Shown here: in pieces, positions 42,141-61,336 of the stretch
Layout of the letters: each line of letters begins with the position of its first letter
How positions within the stretch are numbered: the first letter of the stretch is position 1
Source of the DNA: Heliopora coerulea
Lineage: Eukaryota > Cnidaria > Anthozoa > Scleralcyonacea > Helioporidae
Assembly: GCA_030142905.1 (NCBI GenBank)
Contig: JASJOG010000212.1
Location: 124,001 to 188,000 of the forward strand
Reading direction: 5' to 3'
DNA: 64,000 nucleotides
The notes under the pieces: model-generated
The model's input: only the letters and a program-made list of their open reading frames with translations
Told to the model about the DNA's origin: nothing
Databases searched by the model: none
Program-made: the position numbers and the translations under genes

Positions 42141-43676
42141 ACCATAAGAAAGAGATCATTCTGAACCACAAGTAGACGCTCGTTAATAATTCATAATTTT
42201 TTGTGCCCTAGACACCAAGGATTGCAAATAGGAGTTGAAAGAAGAAGCACAACTGTTAAAAGCGGCCAAGAAAACATCGGGTAAGCTCAAATGTACATCT
42301 GTGTGGAAAAGAATCCAGTATAAAACAGTAGAATATTCCTCAAAGTTCAAATTACCAAAGCTTCTATCTGGGGATATATTCTGAAACATTCTAAAAATAT
42401 TCATTAAGTTGACTGATATATTGCCACAACCTAAGATAAAACAACTCATCTCGGCGAAAACGATGTGTATGAAAAAATTCAGTGGGAAATGAAGAGGTGG
42501 AAGCTAATTTAGTGGTATCGAAATAAATCACAATATTTAATAAATGGACGCAGAATTGCCATACATAATCAAAGCGAGACAGTGCTGTTTTTGGTCTGTT
42601 TTTACAGACAAAGATGCTCGATTTGAACATTTCGTTGCACAGGAGTGAAAACAGGACGTCTTCAGGGGTAAAGTTACACCGAAAAGTTCAGGTATTTTTA
42701 AATACTAAGATAGGTAACAAAAGATTTATTATCCTGAATTTAATAAAAATCGCTGTACAGTGCAATGCGGCAGTGTTCGAATATGTGCATCATACGAGTT
42801 TCAAACGTATCAGTTTTCTCCCTAAAAATATAAATAATAAACGTATAATTTCTCCCTAAAGAAATAACGTCATATGGAATTTTAAAGTAATAAGGAAACA
42901 AAAGTGTCAAAAGATGCACGCTATAATATATTTTATTCTTTGATTGCGTCAAGATATCTCTCGAACATGGTATCTTACACTGTCTCAAAATAACAAATAT
43001 AGAAAAAACATCGCGTAGTTGTCGGGTGCACCAACACATATGGCATCGAGTGGAAGATGTAATTGTATGTCAAAATGCAGGATTTATATTGCAACCTGTT
43101 GCAGTGCCAACGTGGTCGACAACAGCGAACCACAGGGTAATGATCTCTAGGGTTGCTGTATTTAAGGACAAACGTCTTACCATACCTGGCAAATCTCTAG
43201 TATGTACATGCTTTTTTTAAGCTCAGGTATCGCAATTTTGCACTCATCAGGGACACAACAACACCGTTAACTATTCAGGAAGGCAAGTCGGTATTTATAA
43301 GAATTAGACTTTGTAAACATCTCGGGAAATTGGTGAAGGAGAAATGCCATATTTAAAGAGTCTGTAAACAGCTTGTTAACGACATAAAATACAGCACCCT
43401 AATTCTGTTTAAAATTAAATAACTGCAAATGTTTCTGCTCGACTTCAATCTCGTTCAAGTTTCCTCCTGTGCCTGGTTTTGTCTGTTTGTTTGTCATAAA
43501 TCAATGAAATGTGCTCGGATGTCGACCTCCACCAAGGTAACGAGCCGGCGGGTACCAGAAAACTGCGGTAGCAATCAAATTTTGATTTATTCATTTATTC
43601 ACTTAGTCATTTATTCATCAATATTCCTAGGGCTCCTCGACGCAGTTTTGTTTCAAGTCTGTAAAGTATCGTGACC
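42141..43676. other. Intergenic region between divergent H6PD and coiled-coil gene
   Basis: No recognisable gene. Open frames at 42183-42449, 42614-42859 and 43026-43220 show no family similarity and no convincing splice context. The right part should hold the promoter and 5' UTR of the coiled-coil gene. Confidence 0.45.
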
Positions 43677-46600
43677 ATGTCGGACTCGGACGAAGAATAC
43701 GACTCGAGTGACACGGAAGTGGAGCCGTTATTGCGAGAAAACAAAAGATTGAGGTGGAACCTGGCAAAATACCAGAAAAAGAATTCGATATTGAGAGACG
43801 CTTTGCAAGAGAAAGATGAAACAATAAAAAATCTTCAAAGCAAGTATGAAGAAAGGGAAGAACTTCTGTCCAAACAAGAAGACACAATCAGAAATCTTAT
43901 CCGTCAAATGAACGAACAAACTGCCGAGATCAACTTCTTGACAGATAAGTTGAAAAATTCAATCGTAGAGGGCAAGGAGCATGGAACGAGCTCCGAGAAA
44001 GACGGTGATGTGGCTTCTCTGAAAGCAACCATTGATATTCAAAGTCGTAGAAATAATGAACTAAGCAGTGAGTTGCACGAGGAGAGGAAACAACGAGAAA
44101 AGGCGGAAAGGGATATCGACATGTGGAAGTTTAACCTGAACGAGTGTGAACGAGAAATTGAACAACTAAGAGAACAAAAAGAAAAACTGAGGTAGGATAT
44201 TCAAGACATGAAATTTCCATTTTAACTGTAAGCAAAGCACTGCATTACTAATTATATATAAATATGATAAATAACATGTTCTTCCCAGAAGTGCAGCAAA
44301 GACAACTTCTGAAAGACGCGCGACGTGAGGACGGGTGGAAAACAGAGCATACAAAAACTCTTTGATTCAAGCAGTGCCAGCAACAATTGTCCCACTTGAT
44401 GATGATTAATATAAAAATATTATATATTTGCGCGTTACATTATAATTTATTCTTATGATTATCATATTCCTAATAATTAGTTATAATACCTAATGTAGCG
44501 TAGATACCTACAATCAGTTCATAGCTCTCAACATAATATATAACAATGAAAAAAATATAGATTAAACAAAATGCTAAACAACCGATTAACTAAGTTATTT
44601 ACAGATTATAAAAGATGTAAAATTTTACATAATTCAAGCCCCCTGCTTTTTGTTTCATGTTTCATACACTTATCTCGCGTTCTTTCAGTTTACATCGTGC
44701 CTGAATAACCCAATTCGTGCACAGGATATTTATTTCTTAACTAGTGCTCATCTCGTGTTATCTTGTTCTGAGACTGAAAAAAACATTGAACCCTCACATT
44801 CATCGACCAAAAGTTCAGAGTTTGCTTTTTTTCCCAGGCTGGACTTACAAAGAGCGAAGCGTGATTCTGAGGTGAGCAAACGGTTGCTCAGTGATGTAAA
44901 GATTCAACTGAAAAACTCAAGGAGTGAACAAGAAAATGCTCAAACGAAAGCAGAGGAACATAAGAAAGAGACAGCTGACGTTAAACTACAAATGGACAAA
45001 GAACGTAGGAATGTTGTAAAACTGAAAGAAGATCACGATAAGATGAAAGAAAAATTTGAGGATTATCGACGAGGATACGAAGAAATAAAAATGAAATGTG
45101 ATCACGCCAAACGCGAACTTGAAGAGAAGAAAGAAGAACTCCGGGTAAAAGTTCATCAATATTCACGCCAAAATCGCCATTTTAAAGACCTGGAGAGAAA
45201 GTATCGAGAACTTACAGAAATGCACAACCGAATGAAGGAGAGAATGGAAGAGAAAGATCGCAAGATGGGAGAAAAGGAAAAGGTTTTGAAAGAGTTACAA
45301 GAGAAGGTATGGTTAAAAGATAAGGTCATGCAAGATTTCAAAATGAACGCTCAAGAGGCCATGGACCGGGCATATGAGCTGGATAAAAGTTTAGAAGAGA
45401 AGGAGGAAGACACGAACACAAAGAATGAGAAAATTGCGCAGTTAATGCGCACGGTGGAAGAGATGAAATCCGAGCTGGCTAAAAATAATGTCGAAGGAAT
45501 CCGTCGCGAGCTTAATTCGAAGGAATCTCAAATTGACCAGCTAAAGAAAAAATTAAATATGGCAAAGAAAGACATGGAACTTAAAGAACAAGAGTTGGAG
45601 TCCCTGAAGAAAGCTTCCGAAGATTTGCAGTTGATGTCGTCAACTTTAGAAGAGAGGGAAAACGAAGTGACGCAGTTGGAAGCGATGAATAGTGACCTCA
45701 AGACGCAAATTAGATTCAAGGACGACCAGCTCGCAAGACTGGAGAAGAATGTCGAAGAACAAAAGGTAAAGATGGACCAGTTGCACTTAAAAACATATTT
45801 TGACTTAGAGTACTGTAGTGTAGCTTGGCATGACGTTAGGTTTAGTGAATAGACACAAGTTTTTGCGGTAACATACTGATGCTTAATGAAAATTTGCTAA
45901 GCTTTCGTCCTGGAAACCCAGGACTTCCTCAGAGCAAGACTGAAGGTTTTTTATTTGTTTTTTTTGTTTGTTTTTTTTTTTATGTTAAACACCTTGTAAA
46001 CGTAAGAAAACTTCAGTCGCGCTTTATTTTGATTTTAACAGATACTGTTGGATTCTCAGATGCATGATCTAGAAGCAAACGAACGTCAGATTGCTGAAAA
46101 AGGCAGCTTGCTTCAAGAGCTAATGGATCAAATAGATGGATATTGTAAAACAATTGATCAAAAAGACAAAGAATTAAAGAAACATAAAAGAGGGAGGGAA
46201 GACGCCAAAAAGGAGTTGGAATGGAAAGAGAAGAAATTGGGGGGAATGGAAGAAGATATTGGTTTGCAGAAGAAGCAGCTGGCATTGATGGAAAAAGAGA
46301 TTCATATGAGAGAGAACGAAGTAGAGGAACGAGAAAGTTCTCTGTTAACTGAAATAGCAGAAATGAAGGACGCCTTAGCGAAGAAAGATGGTAAAATTGA
46401 AAGACTGACGTCCGATTTAATGGAAGTGAAAGAATACATCGAGGAAGAAGCGAAATTGGTCACGGAAAAGGATAAAGAGATGGAAGAACTAAAAGAAGAA
46501 TTAAAGAAAGAGAAAGAGTTGAATCAAACGAACGATCCAAAGAGCATTCGTGAAATGGCAAGGAAACAATTCCATGCCGAGCTCACGAAAGAAAAACGTC

Positions 46601-49600
46601 GACATGAACAAGATGTTAAAAAACTTAAACAGAAAGTAATGGGGTTGGAAGAAAAATACAAGGAAGAACAAATTCTCAGGCAAGAACTCGAAAAACAAAA
46701 CGAAACATCATCGAAAAATATCGGCGAAGAAAAAGCGAAACTGGAGCTAGAAATAAAGGGTTTAAGGGAAAAACTGGAATCACAACAGAGGGCTAGACTA
46801 AATGATAAAAAGAAATCGGACGACGTTGAGATGCGTTTCTGGGGCGAGGAGGAAAAATATGTTGAAGAGATACGTGCCATTGAACTCTCTCGACAAAAAC
46901 TTAAAGTGGAGAATGAGAGTTTGAAGGGTGAGATGGAAGTGCTCGACGATGTCAAAGAACAATTAGTAGAAAAGACGAGAGAAATTGAGCAGTTGAAGAT
47001 GGACCTCGATAAGTTATCGAGAGCGAAGAAGGAAGAAAAGGAGATGATGAATAAGTTGATTTCTGAAGGTGAAGAAGTCATCCGTTTGTATCAGGTCGAA
47101 GTTCAGCAATTAAAAAGCAAGCTGAATCACGAACCAACAATCAGCCCTCAAGAAAGTGTCAGTGACAGTGTTGAAGATGCGAGAAGACTGATCGAACTGG
47201 AGTATAAAATCGGAAAAGAAACAAAAACTTTTGACAGTAAGAGCGACGAAGAAATTGACCAGGAGTTGTTGAAAATAATGCAAAGAGAGTCAATCGTTGA
47301 TAAACGCAGATGTAGCTTTTTGCCTCAACCAAGACAACGAAGTGTTTGGAAGTACAGCTGGTATTCTTTGATCCTCATTCTGGTTTTCACTCTAGTCCTT
47401 CACGGACAATTTCCTTATCATGTGATAATGATGTCAGTGTTGCTCTACCTAAGCACTCTGGGATTCTTAATATGGAAAGACGTTGAGAGGCGTAGATCGC
47501 TTTTGAAACAGGGTGAAACAAGTGATGTTCTTTCCAAGGCTATTAATGATATTTACGACGAAAATCAGAATTTGCGCAAAACGGTTGAACAATTGATCGT
47601 ACGAGTCGCTTCGGAGTCCGTCGAGAAAAACGAGCTCGCGAGGAAACTTGCCCCAGGGGGAGCGACCCCCGCACGTGATCCCACCTCGAATAAGGAGCTG
47701 TTGAAACAGTTGGAAGAAAAAACGAGAACGATTCAGGCTCTGCAGGACATTCGTAAAGAACTGGCAGAGGAAGGGAAGCAGTTGAAAGCAAAGCAGAGAG
47801 CACACGAAGGAGCTCTGGAACAGCAGAAGAAAGTAATTAAAAAACTTGAGGAAAAGCTTCAAGACGTTGTAGATGGTGAAGGCGTGGATATCTCCACGGA
47901 GGAAATTCTTCAAGAAATCCGCGATGAAGACGAACGCAGAGATCTAAAGAAAAAAGAAGCGCTGGAGAGGTTTCATAAACTGGCAACCAACATGGTTGAG
48001 AACACGCGATATCAGAAAATTCTTTCAGGAATTATCGTAGGTGTTGTTGTCGTGTTCGGCGTTGTTTTCATGCTCTGTTGTAAGCAAATGACGCCATTAG
48101 GGTTCAGTTTTTTAGCAACAACCATGATAACCCTGGCCCTTGTGTTCGCGCTTGTGATGAAATCTAGGACAGAAGTGGCGAAACTTACCCAAGAGTTAAA
48201 TGAGGAAGTTACGCGGGGCTTGGAATGCAGTAACGAAATCCAGGAATTGTCGACGTTAGTCGAGAAACACGTGGAAGTTGTGACAAAGCAGAAACGCGCG
48301 ATTGCTGCACTTGAGAGACAAGTTAAAGTGGAACATGAACGAAATGAAAACCAAAAACTAATTATAGCAAAGCTCACGTGGACCATCCAAGAAGGTAAAG
48401 ACATTGAGAACTTACTAGGGAGATCTGGAACCTACCGCGGTCAAGACAAGGAGGCGCTGGAACAAGCGCTGAAAAAGATGGCCGAGGATCACGTGAAAGA
48501 AAAACTGGAGTTGTTCAAATCCATGCGCGCGCATCTTGCTGATGAAGACGTTGATAATGAGGACAAAAGATGGATCCTGGAGGACGTTAAGCAGGCGACG
48601 AAGGACATTACTAAGACATTGCCTGGAGTCCCAAGGAGCAATTGCTTAGTGGGCGAGTGTAAAGGAGTCTGGAAGCTAGGGGTGGTTTGCATGACATGCG
48701 TAGTTGCATTCTTATGGATGTTTTACGGAAAATATTACGGATTATCTCTTCTTCCTCTAGCGATCTGTGTCGTGTTTGTTGTACCAACAGATACTGGAAC
48801 CAAATATGAAATGTCATGTGATGTATCATGGAGATGTCTTGTCATGGACATACTGTTCGTTTGTTTTTCCATGGCAACAGTTAGTTTGGCTCATAGCAAC
48901 GGATACCTCCAGGAAACGGCCTTTGTGATTGTCCTAGTGACAGGAGTCATTCGAATGGCGATAAAGAAACTGGGAGTGAACGACACTTCAAGGATTTCCG
49001 TAAAGAAATCCCAAGAAATTGAAGAGTTGAGAGACAGGGTGCGGGAAGAAGTTCGACGACAGAAGAGAATGGCTGACCAAATGGAGACCATGAAACGACT
49101 GCTGGATGTCGAGAGAGCATACAACAAAGAATCGGGTGAAATCATTTCGGGAGTACGTGAAACGGAACAAAAGGCTCACCGCGAGTTACGACAGGAAATG
49201 GAGAAGATGAAGAAAGAAAAAAAAGAAAGAGTGAAACAAATTGAAGAGTTAGAAAAAGAACTGAAAAACTACACGATGCACAACTCAAAACAGAGAAGGC
49301 AAATGGCAGAACTGAGCCGAGTTATCAAGGAACTTGAGAAACGACAAAAACAAGGATCACGAGAAATTGACATGCTCAAAGAACTGAACAAGTATGAAAA
49401 AGACGAGCTAAATGTTGCATTGAATGAGGAGAAGAGAGCAAAGGAAGAAATTCTAAAGAACGTTGAGACAGAGAAGGAAAAAGTCAAACATGAAATCTCG
49501 GGAAAACTAAGCAAAGAGAATGAGGAGTTAGAGAAAGTGATGGCGGAATTACAAAAGAAATTACAGGAAGAGAGAAAACTTGCCAAAGATTTCCTAGACC

Positions 49601-52600
49601 AAGTGGATTTGGAACTTAAGAAAAACGAGAAAATGAATGGAGAGATCGAAGCGATGAAAAGCCAGATGGAACAAGACCGAGAAACGCGGGAAGACCTGAG
49701 GAAGCGTTTCCGAGAAATCAATAAAATCCGCCAAGACAGAGAGAAGATATTACTCCATCAAATCGACGAATTACAAAACGAGATTGCTAATCACAAAATG
49801 ATGGTTGAGAAGTTGACCCAAGAACTTGAGGAAAACGTGGAAAATTCCAAGAAAAATAGGACAAAGACCTTATATGAAATCCAGGAAAAGCAAATATCAG
49901 AACTGCAGGCAAGGCTTTCTGCTGCAACCAAAACAATAGAGGATCTACGTCGCCAGGATAAAGAGACAGCGAAGGACTTAGAGGACTCAAGAGTACGACA
50001 AGGGAAACTACTCAAGGACTTGAGCAAACTGCAGGGCAAATCTGCACAGGATCAAAAAATTATTCAAAAGAAGCAGAAGGAAATTAAAGAATTAAAAACA
50101 TCTCTTGAGAAATTGAAAACTGAAAACGAGAAGCTTGCTAGGAAATTGGAAGTTGCCTTGCTGGAAGATAGCTTGAACACGAAGCTTGTCATGGGAGTTG
50201 GTGAGATAAGTGAAGAAAATATTAGAGTCAAGGAGGATGTCGAGGAACCACTAGGAATCAATGAGGAAGAAGAGACCAGTAAAAGGGAAGGTAGGTATAT
50301 TCTGTCAACTTCTGTGAAACTGATCATTACAATAACAGAGCTGCTAACCCCTGAGAGAAAGAAAAATATGAAGTTTCTACTTAAAACATCTGGAGATAAT
50401 AAGTAGCGAGATATTATTTTGCCATAAAGAAACATGTTAAAATATACCGTGTTCGCACCAGCTGCCCATGCGCGAACTTGCAAAGATTACAGGGAAACAA
50501 AACAAGGCATCGAGATGTTACCAGTAAAATGTGACGAAACCTGGGTAACAAGCGACAGTATTTTGGATGAAAGATCAGTGGAATTTTCAGTATCTTTCAA
50601 AAGAAGAAAAAATCGCGATACACACAGTTGTTGTCGTGAGACCGTGAGAGAAGGTAAAAAAAATTGACTCATGGCGAAACCGTGAGAGTTGGTAGGTCTG
50701 CAATAACAATGCTCTCAGCAGACCGAGGCATGTTCTAACTCCGATAAACTTACATCTCTAATTATTGTTGTTATATTGAGTACACACGGCCCTTTGAAAT
50801 ACAGGTAACTGAAAGGCCATCGTGTTTGAATAAATGTGAATAATATTAATAACAATCTCTCGGGTTATCAGAAATAGAAATAATGCAAAGTATACACAGC
50901 ATTTTCGACGTCTGCTGAAGAAAAGCGACTTTTTAAACCATTTCTTAAGTTAAAAACATTCACAATAGTAGAAAACTTTTACTTCAATTTCATATTTCCC
51001 TGGCGACTGTAGTGAGTTTTTCATTTTACAAACCTTACAATGTTTACCCTGTCTTACACAATTTCTACTGTTCATATAACTAGACTTTACTTGTTTACTT
51101 ACCTTAAATTCTGATACATTTTATCAACTATTCCTCCTTCACCGTTCAACGAAGAATAATCATTTTTCCCCATTAAAATGACAGATTTACTTCGGCAACA
51201 AAGAAAGGAGTTTTCGCGCCATTTTTCCCGTCGAGAAAAACGTTGTACAAGAAGAACTGGGGCAAGTGAATTTTCGATAGTGAACCAAAATGAGCGCTGA
51301 TTGGCTTATTTTGCTTGACTTGTACGATAAATTACTAAAATAGTTCCCCAAAACTGTTACTTGTAAAACTCTTCAGGAATAAGAGCTCTAAGCTAAACAT
51401 CTCTGCGTTGGATGCTGATGGACAAGGAAACGAATGGCTAACCGCCCATAAGTCGGATAGTATAAAAACATAAACAACCCATTATTTTCAGATGTTGTCA
51501 ACGATTTTCCTGGAAGCTCTGAGGTCGAGAAGAACGATGGAGGAAATGAGGAACATAAACTAGGAGGTATATAATCTAGCCAGAGCAGTGGCCAAACAGG
51601 GGTCTATGTCGCCACACGTTTAAAAAACTACGACTTTCGTGAGCTTGGCATAGACTGGCGGTGCGTTTGGAAGTTTCCTTTGACTTTCTTCGGCTATTTA
51701 CCTTTTCTTTTGCCAATGGCATCAGTATACGTTAACCTAAGTTTATTCACCCGGACTTGTACTTTTGATTGACCAAATCCAAATCCTGAATTCAAAACAA
51801 GATTTCACTTTTCGTTGGCTGAATCCGAAAACGGATTCTAAACCCAGTGAACTGGATTTGATGGAATTGATGGCATCAAAATCTGATTTCGATTCTCCCT
51901 AAGAAAACGCCATCTCTGTTTTAACGCTGCCTGCACAAGGAGTGTTTTATCACATATCCAAACTTTGTGAAGTTATTGTTTAAAAAGAAGGCCATAGTCT
52001 ATTTTCTAACCAACGTTGAAGTGTTTGAATATCTGATGGAACACTTGTTTTTACTGTATGACATCTCAAATGTATTCGTATTTAAACAGAAAATCGGGTA
52101 GAAAGTTGTCAAAACTTTATTCAAACTAAGATCAGGTATGCACACGTTGTGTCCGTACTGAATTCCTTAGCTCAGTAGTTACAGAGTTTGAGATAGAAAT
52201 GTTGAAGGAAACATCAACTAGCTTCAGTTTAAGGTAGGCAAGATTCCATTATTTTTGACAATATTTTCCTACACAAATGGGATAAAAGCGAATAGAAAAA
52301 TCATCTTGAGCTTCATCAAAGAATACTCAATTTTGAAATTCCTGTACGCTGGAGTTTCCAGGAATTTACACTCGACGAACTTGACTGTAGCAGCAGTTCC
52401 CAAGGCGTTCTAATACATATTGTGTTCTCGCTTTATCAGTTCCTGCACATTTTGGCAGCGAAGAGACGCAAGGTATCCTTTACTGGCTTGGTACGAGTGG
52501 CGGAACTAGCCCGTGGAAAAACCCGGGAGATGCAGGAATCGTTCGTATTACCCGCTCGTCGTATGGTCACGGAAAGGCTTCGGACGTTGCCGAGCGCAAA

Positions 52601-52960
52601 CCTTCGTGGTGCAGCACCAGCAACAAGCCCAACCAATGGTGGAAAATCGACTTCGGGGAAAAAAGGGGAGTTCTGCCATCCGCATACACACTACAACACG
52701 GGTGGAGTGGAGTTTCGGGTGCGTTGAGGACCTGGGTACTAGAGGGATCGAGGGATGGTAAAGAGTGGTTCACACTGATAAACCATGTGAATGACGAAAC
52801 GCTGACCAAAGGTTATGCAGCCGCCACATGGAAAATCAAAGACGTCAGTACACCTTACAGATGTCTGCGCGTGCGCCAGACGGGTAAGAATTCCGCGGGA
52901 AAAGATTCTTTGAGGCTGTGTGGTTTTGAAGTATATGGGCAGTTAGTTTTGAACGAATGA
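43677..52960 (+). CDS. Giant coiled-coil protein with three membrane patches and C-terminal discoidin-like domain
   Basis: Six exons: 43677-44191, 44838-45765, 46042-50290, 51492-51566, 52090-52135, 52459-52960. Total 6,315 nt, exactly 2,105 codons including TGA, with every phase matching. Residues 1-20 are acidic (MSDSDEEYDSSDTEVEPLL). Residues about 20-910 are almost continuous Lys/Glu-rich coiled coil. Hydrophobic patches lie at about 915-960, 1139-1189 and 1356-1458 (the last with up to four segments), separated by more coiled coil; residues about 1465-1860 are coiled coil again. Residues about 1938-2104 form a domain like the F5/8-type C or SUN-like galactose-binding fold seen in HECTD1: EETQGILYWLGTSGG, NQWWKIDFGEK, AYTLQHGW, LRTWVLEGSRDGKEW, YRCLRVRQTG, LCGFEVYG. 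The link to this last domain rests on splice phase alone, using the acceptor at 52457-52458. I recognise no family for the whole protein. It may tether membranes, but no function can be assigned. Confidence 0.78.
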
Positions 52961-53224
52961 AAATTACAGAAGCACTAATTCAAACTAAGGTTTGCCTAAG
53001 TTGATGGTCAACTTTTAGACACTCTAGTTAACATTCTTAAGATTTTAAAACAATTTCTGTACATCAAGCAGTTTATTCGCACTATTGACTAATTCTAGTT
53101 TTCGGGAACAGTTCTTTAGGTGTTTTACGTATGTTCAATTTTTACGTTTGTCATCCGATATTTAACTATGTGAGTGTACATATACATAGTGTAACGACAG
53201 TTGCCCAAAGCTATAACTTAATAG

Positions 53225-53228
<4 letters not shown>

Positions 53229-53278
<50 letters not shown>
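53229..53278. repeat. (TA)n microsatellite
   Basis: About 24 perfect TA units directly abutting the left arm of the hairpin at 53279. Confidence 0.95.
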
Positions 53279-53282
<4 letters not shown>

Positions 53283-53399
53283 GATATTACAGAGTCCTCA
53301 CGTCGCTACTCCGAGTTTCACGTTGTTCACGATCTCCAGGCAACTCGGTGAACAACGTGAAACTCGCAGTAGCGACGTGAGGACTCTGTAATATCTCAC
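53279..53399. repeat. Near-perfect inverted repeat (hairpin)
   Basis: Left arm 53279-53330 and right arm 53348-53399 are reverse complements over 52 nt with a single mismatch. The loop is 17 nt (53331-53347). The outer ends read GTGAGATATTACAG and CTGTAATATCTCAC. It sits about 320 bp 3' of the coiled-coil gene stop and directly next to a TA run, which suits a TA-targeting MITE or a young foldback element. Confidence 0.95.
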
Positions 53400-53454
53400 T
53401 GTAAACTAGCTCTACCATATGGTGTTCAGCACTGTATTGGTTTTCGCAAACACC

Positions 53455-53515
53455 ACTTTATCTCTATCTCTCTCTTTTTCTCTCTCTCTATAAATATACA
53501 CACACACATACCCAC

Positions 53516-53594
<79 letters not shown>

Positions 53595-53632
53595 CACACA
53601 CACACATATATATACATATATACACACATATT
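53455..53632. repeat. Composite microsatellite (TC, CA and TA runs)
   Basis: CT-rich run from 53458, ACAC run near 53500, then long TATA run from 53517 to 53600 and further CA/TA units. Frames here code only Tyr/Ile or Val/Cys repeats. Confidence 0.93.
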
Positions 53633-54580
53633 TCCGGTAATGATCTTATAACGTTCTGATGTTGCGCACTGGGCACTAATACTCGTCTTTAAATTACGTT
53701 TTCCGCCTGTATTTATTTGCTTGATATCTAATATTATCTTTATTTGCTTGATTATTTTTTATTACATTTACTTATTTCTCATTATGACAATTTAATCACC
53801 CTGTCGAGCAGACCTCCAGGACACAATCATACGCTGTTCAAATTTTAATATCATATTTATAGTTTTAATTCGCATATCAACAATGTAAAAGAATAATCCA
53901 TCCAAAATTACAATTACAAACTGAACATGCACTTGGATGAGAGAAAACCAGAGGTATACTTCACACAACAGGTTGTTTTTCCGTTATTTAAAGAACTCAA
54001 CTACAAACACGACAGTTCCATGTTGCTGTATTGGTTTTACAAGTATTGAAGCGTCAGCGTGAATTTTACGGTAGCAGCCGCGATTAATTCGATAATTCAT
54101 GACCAAACTTGGAGGTTCCCCGAAGTACGCATTCATTACGTTTTTAATCGACATAATCATAATTTCCTCTGGTAACTCAGCTCTCAGAATAACAATATAC
54201 AAGGCCATTCGGTGCTACTAAAGACGCTCCTATTTCCAGAAAAAATTCATGTCAGGTTTACTGGAAACAGGGAATATATGTGCAACGTGAATGACAAACC
54301 TATTTCATACTCTTTGTTCCTTTTACTTTGTATAATCTTTTAAACAAGTGCATTATGTAAAAAAATTTACAAAAAAACTTCATTTTGAAACTAGCACTTA
54401 ATTCTATCAAGACGTTCCAACTCAAAAATAAATTGCGTACTTAAGTCAATAGAACTCCACAGATCGTAGTGCTTTCTCGGAATCTTTACCATAGCTTCAG
54501 GAAAAGAAAATTTCCATCAACGAAACTGGAGTGACCTGGATACACCGATTTATTAGTTAGGCCAGCAGAGTTCCTGATTC

Positions 54581-61336
<6,756 letters not shown>

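Larger units (their letters stand above)
52961..54580. other. Repeat-filled intergenic region
   Basis: Between convergent genes (coiled-coil gene and CRK). It holds TA microsatellites, a near-perfect hairpin and a composite microsatellite, listed separately. No gene seen; the open frame at 53984-54208 (minus) is unrecognised. Confidence 0.6.

Noticed and set aside
43677..50290. Myosin heavy chain, giantin or kinesin identity for the coiled-coil protein
   Set aside because: No motor domain is present, and similarity by eye is only coiled-coil composition; the three membrane patches do not fit any of these.
46524..50483. Several 80-185 codon frames antisense to the coiled-coil gene
   Set aside because: Ser/Phe/Leu-rich shadows of Lys/Glu-rich coding sequence; no motifs, and the sense strand is clearly coding.
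53412..53676. Tyr/Ile/Val/Cys repeat frames
   Set aside because: Translations of TA and CA microsatellites.
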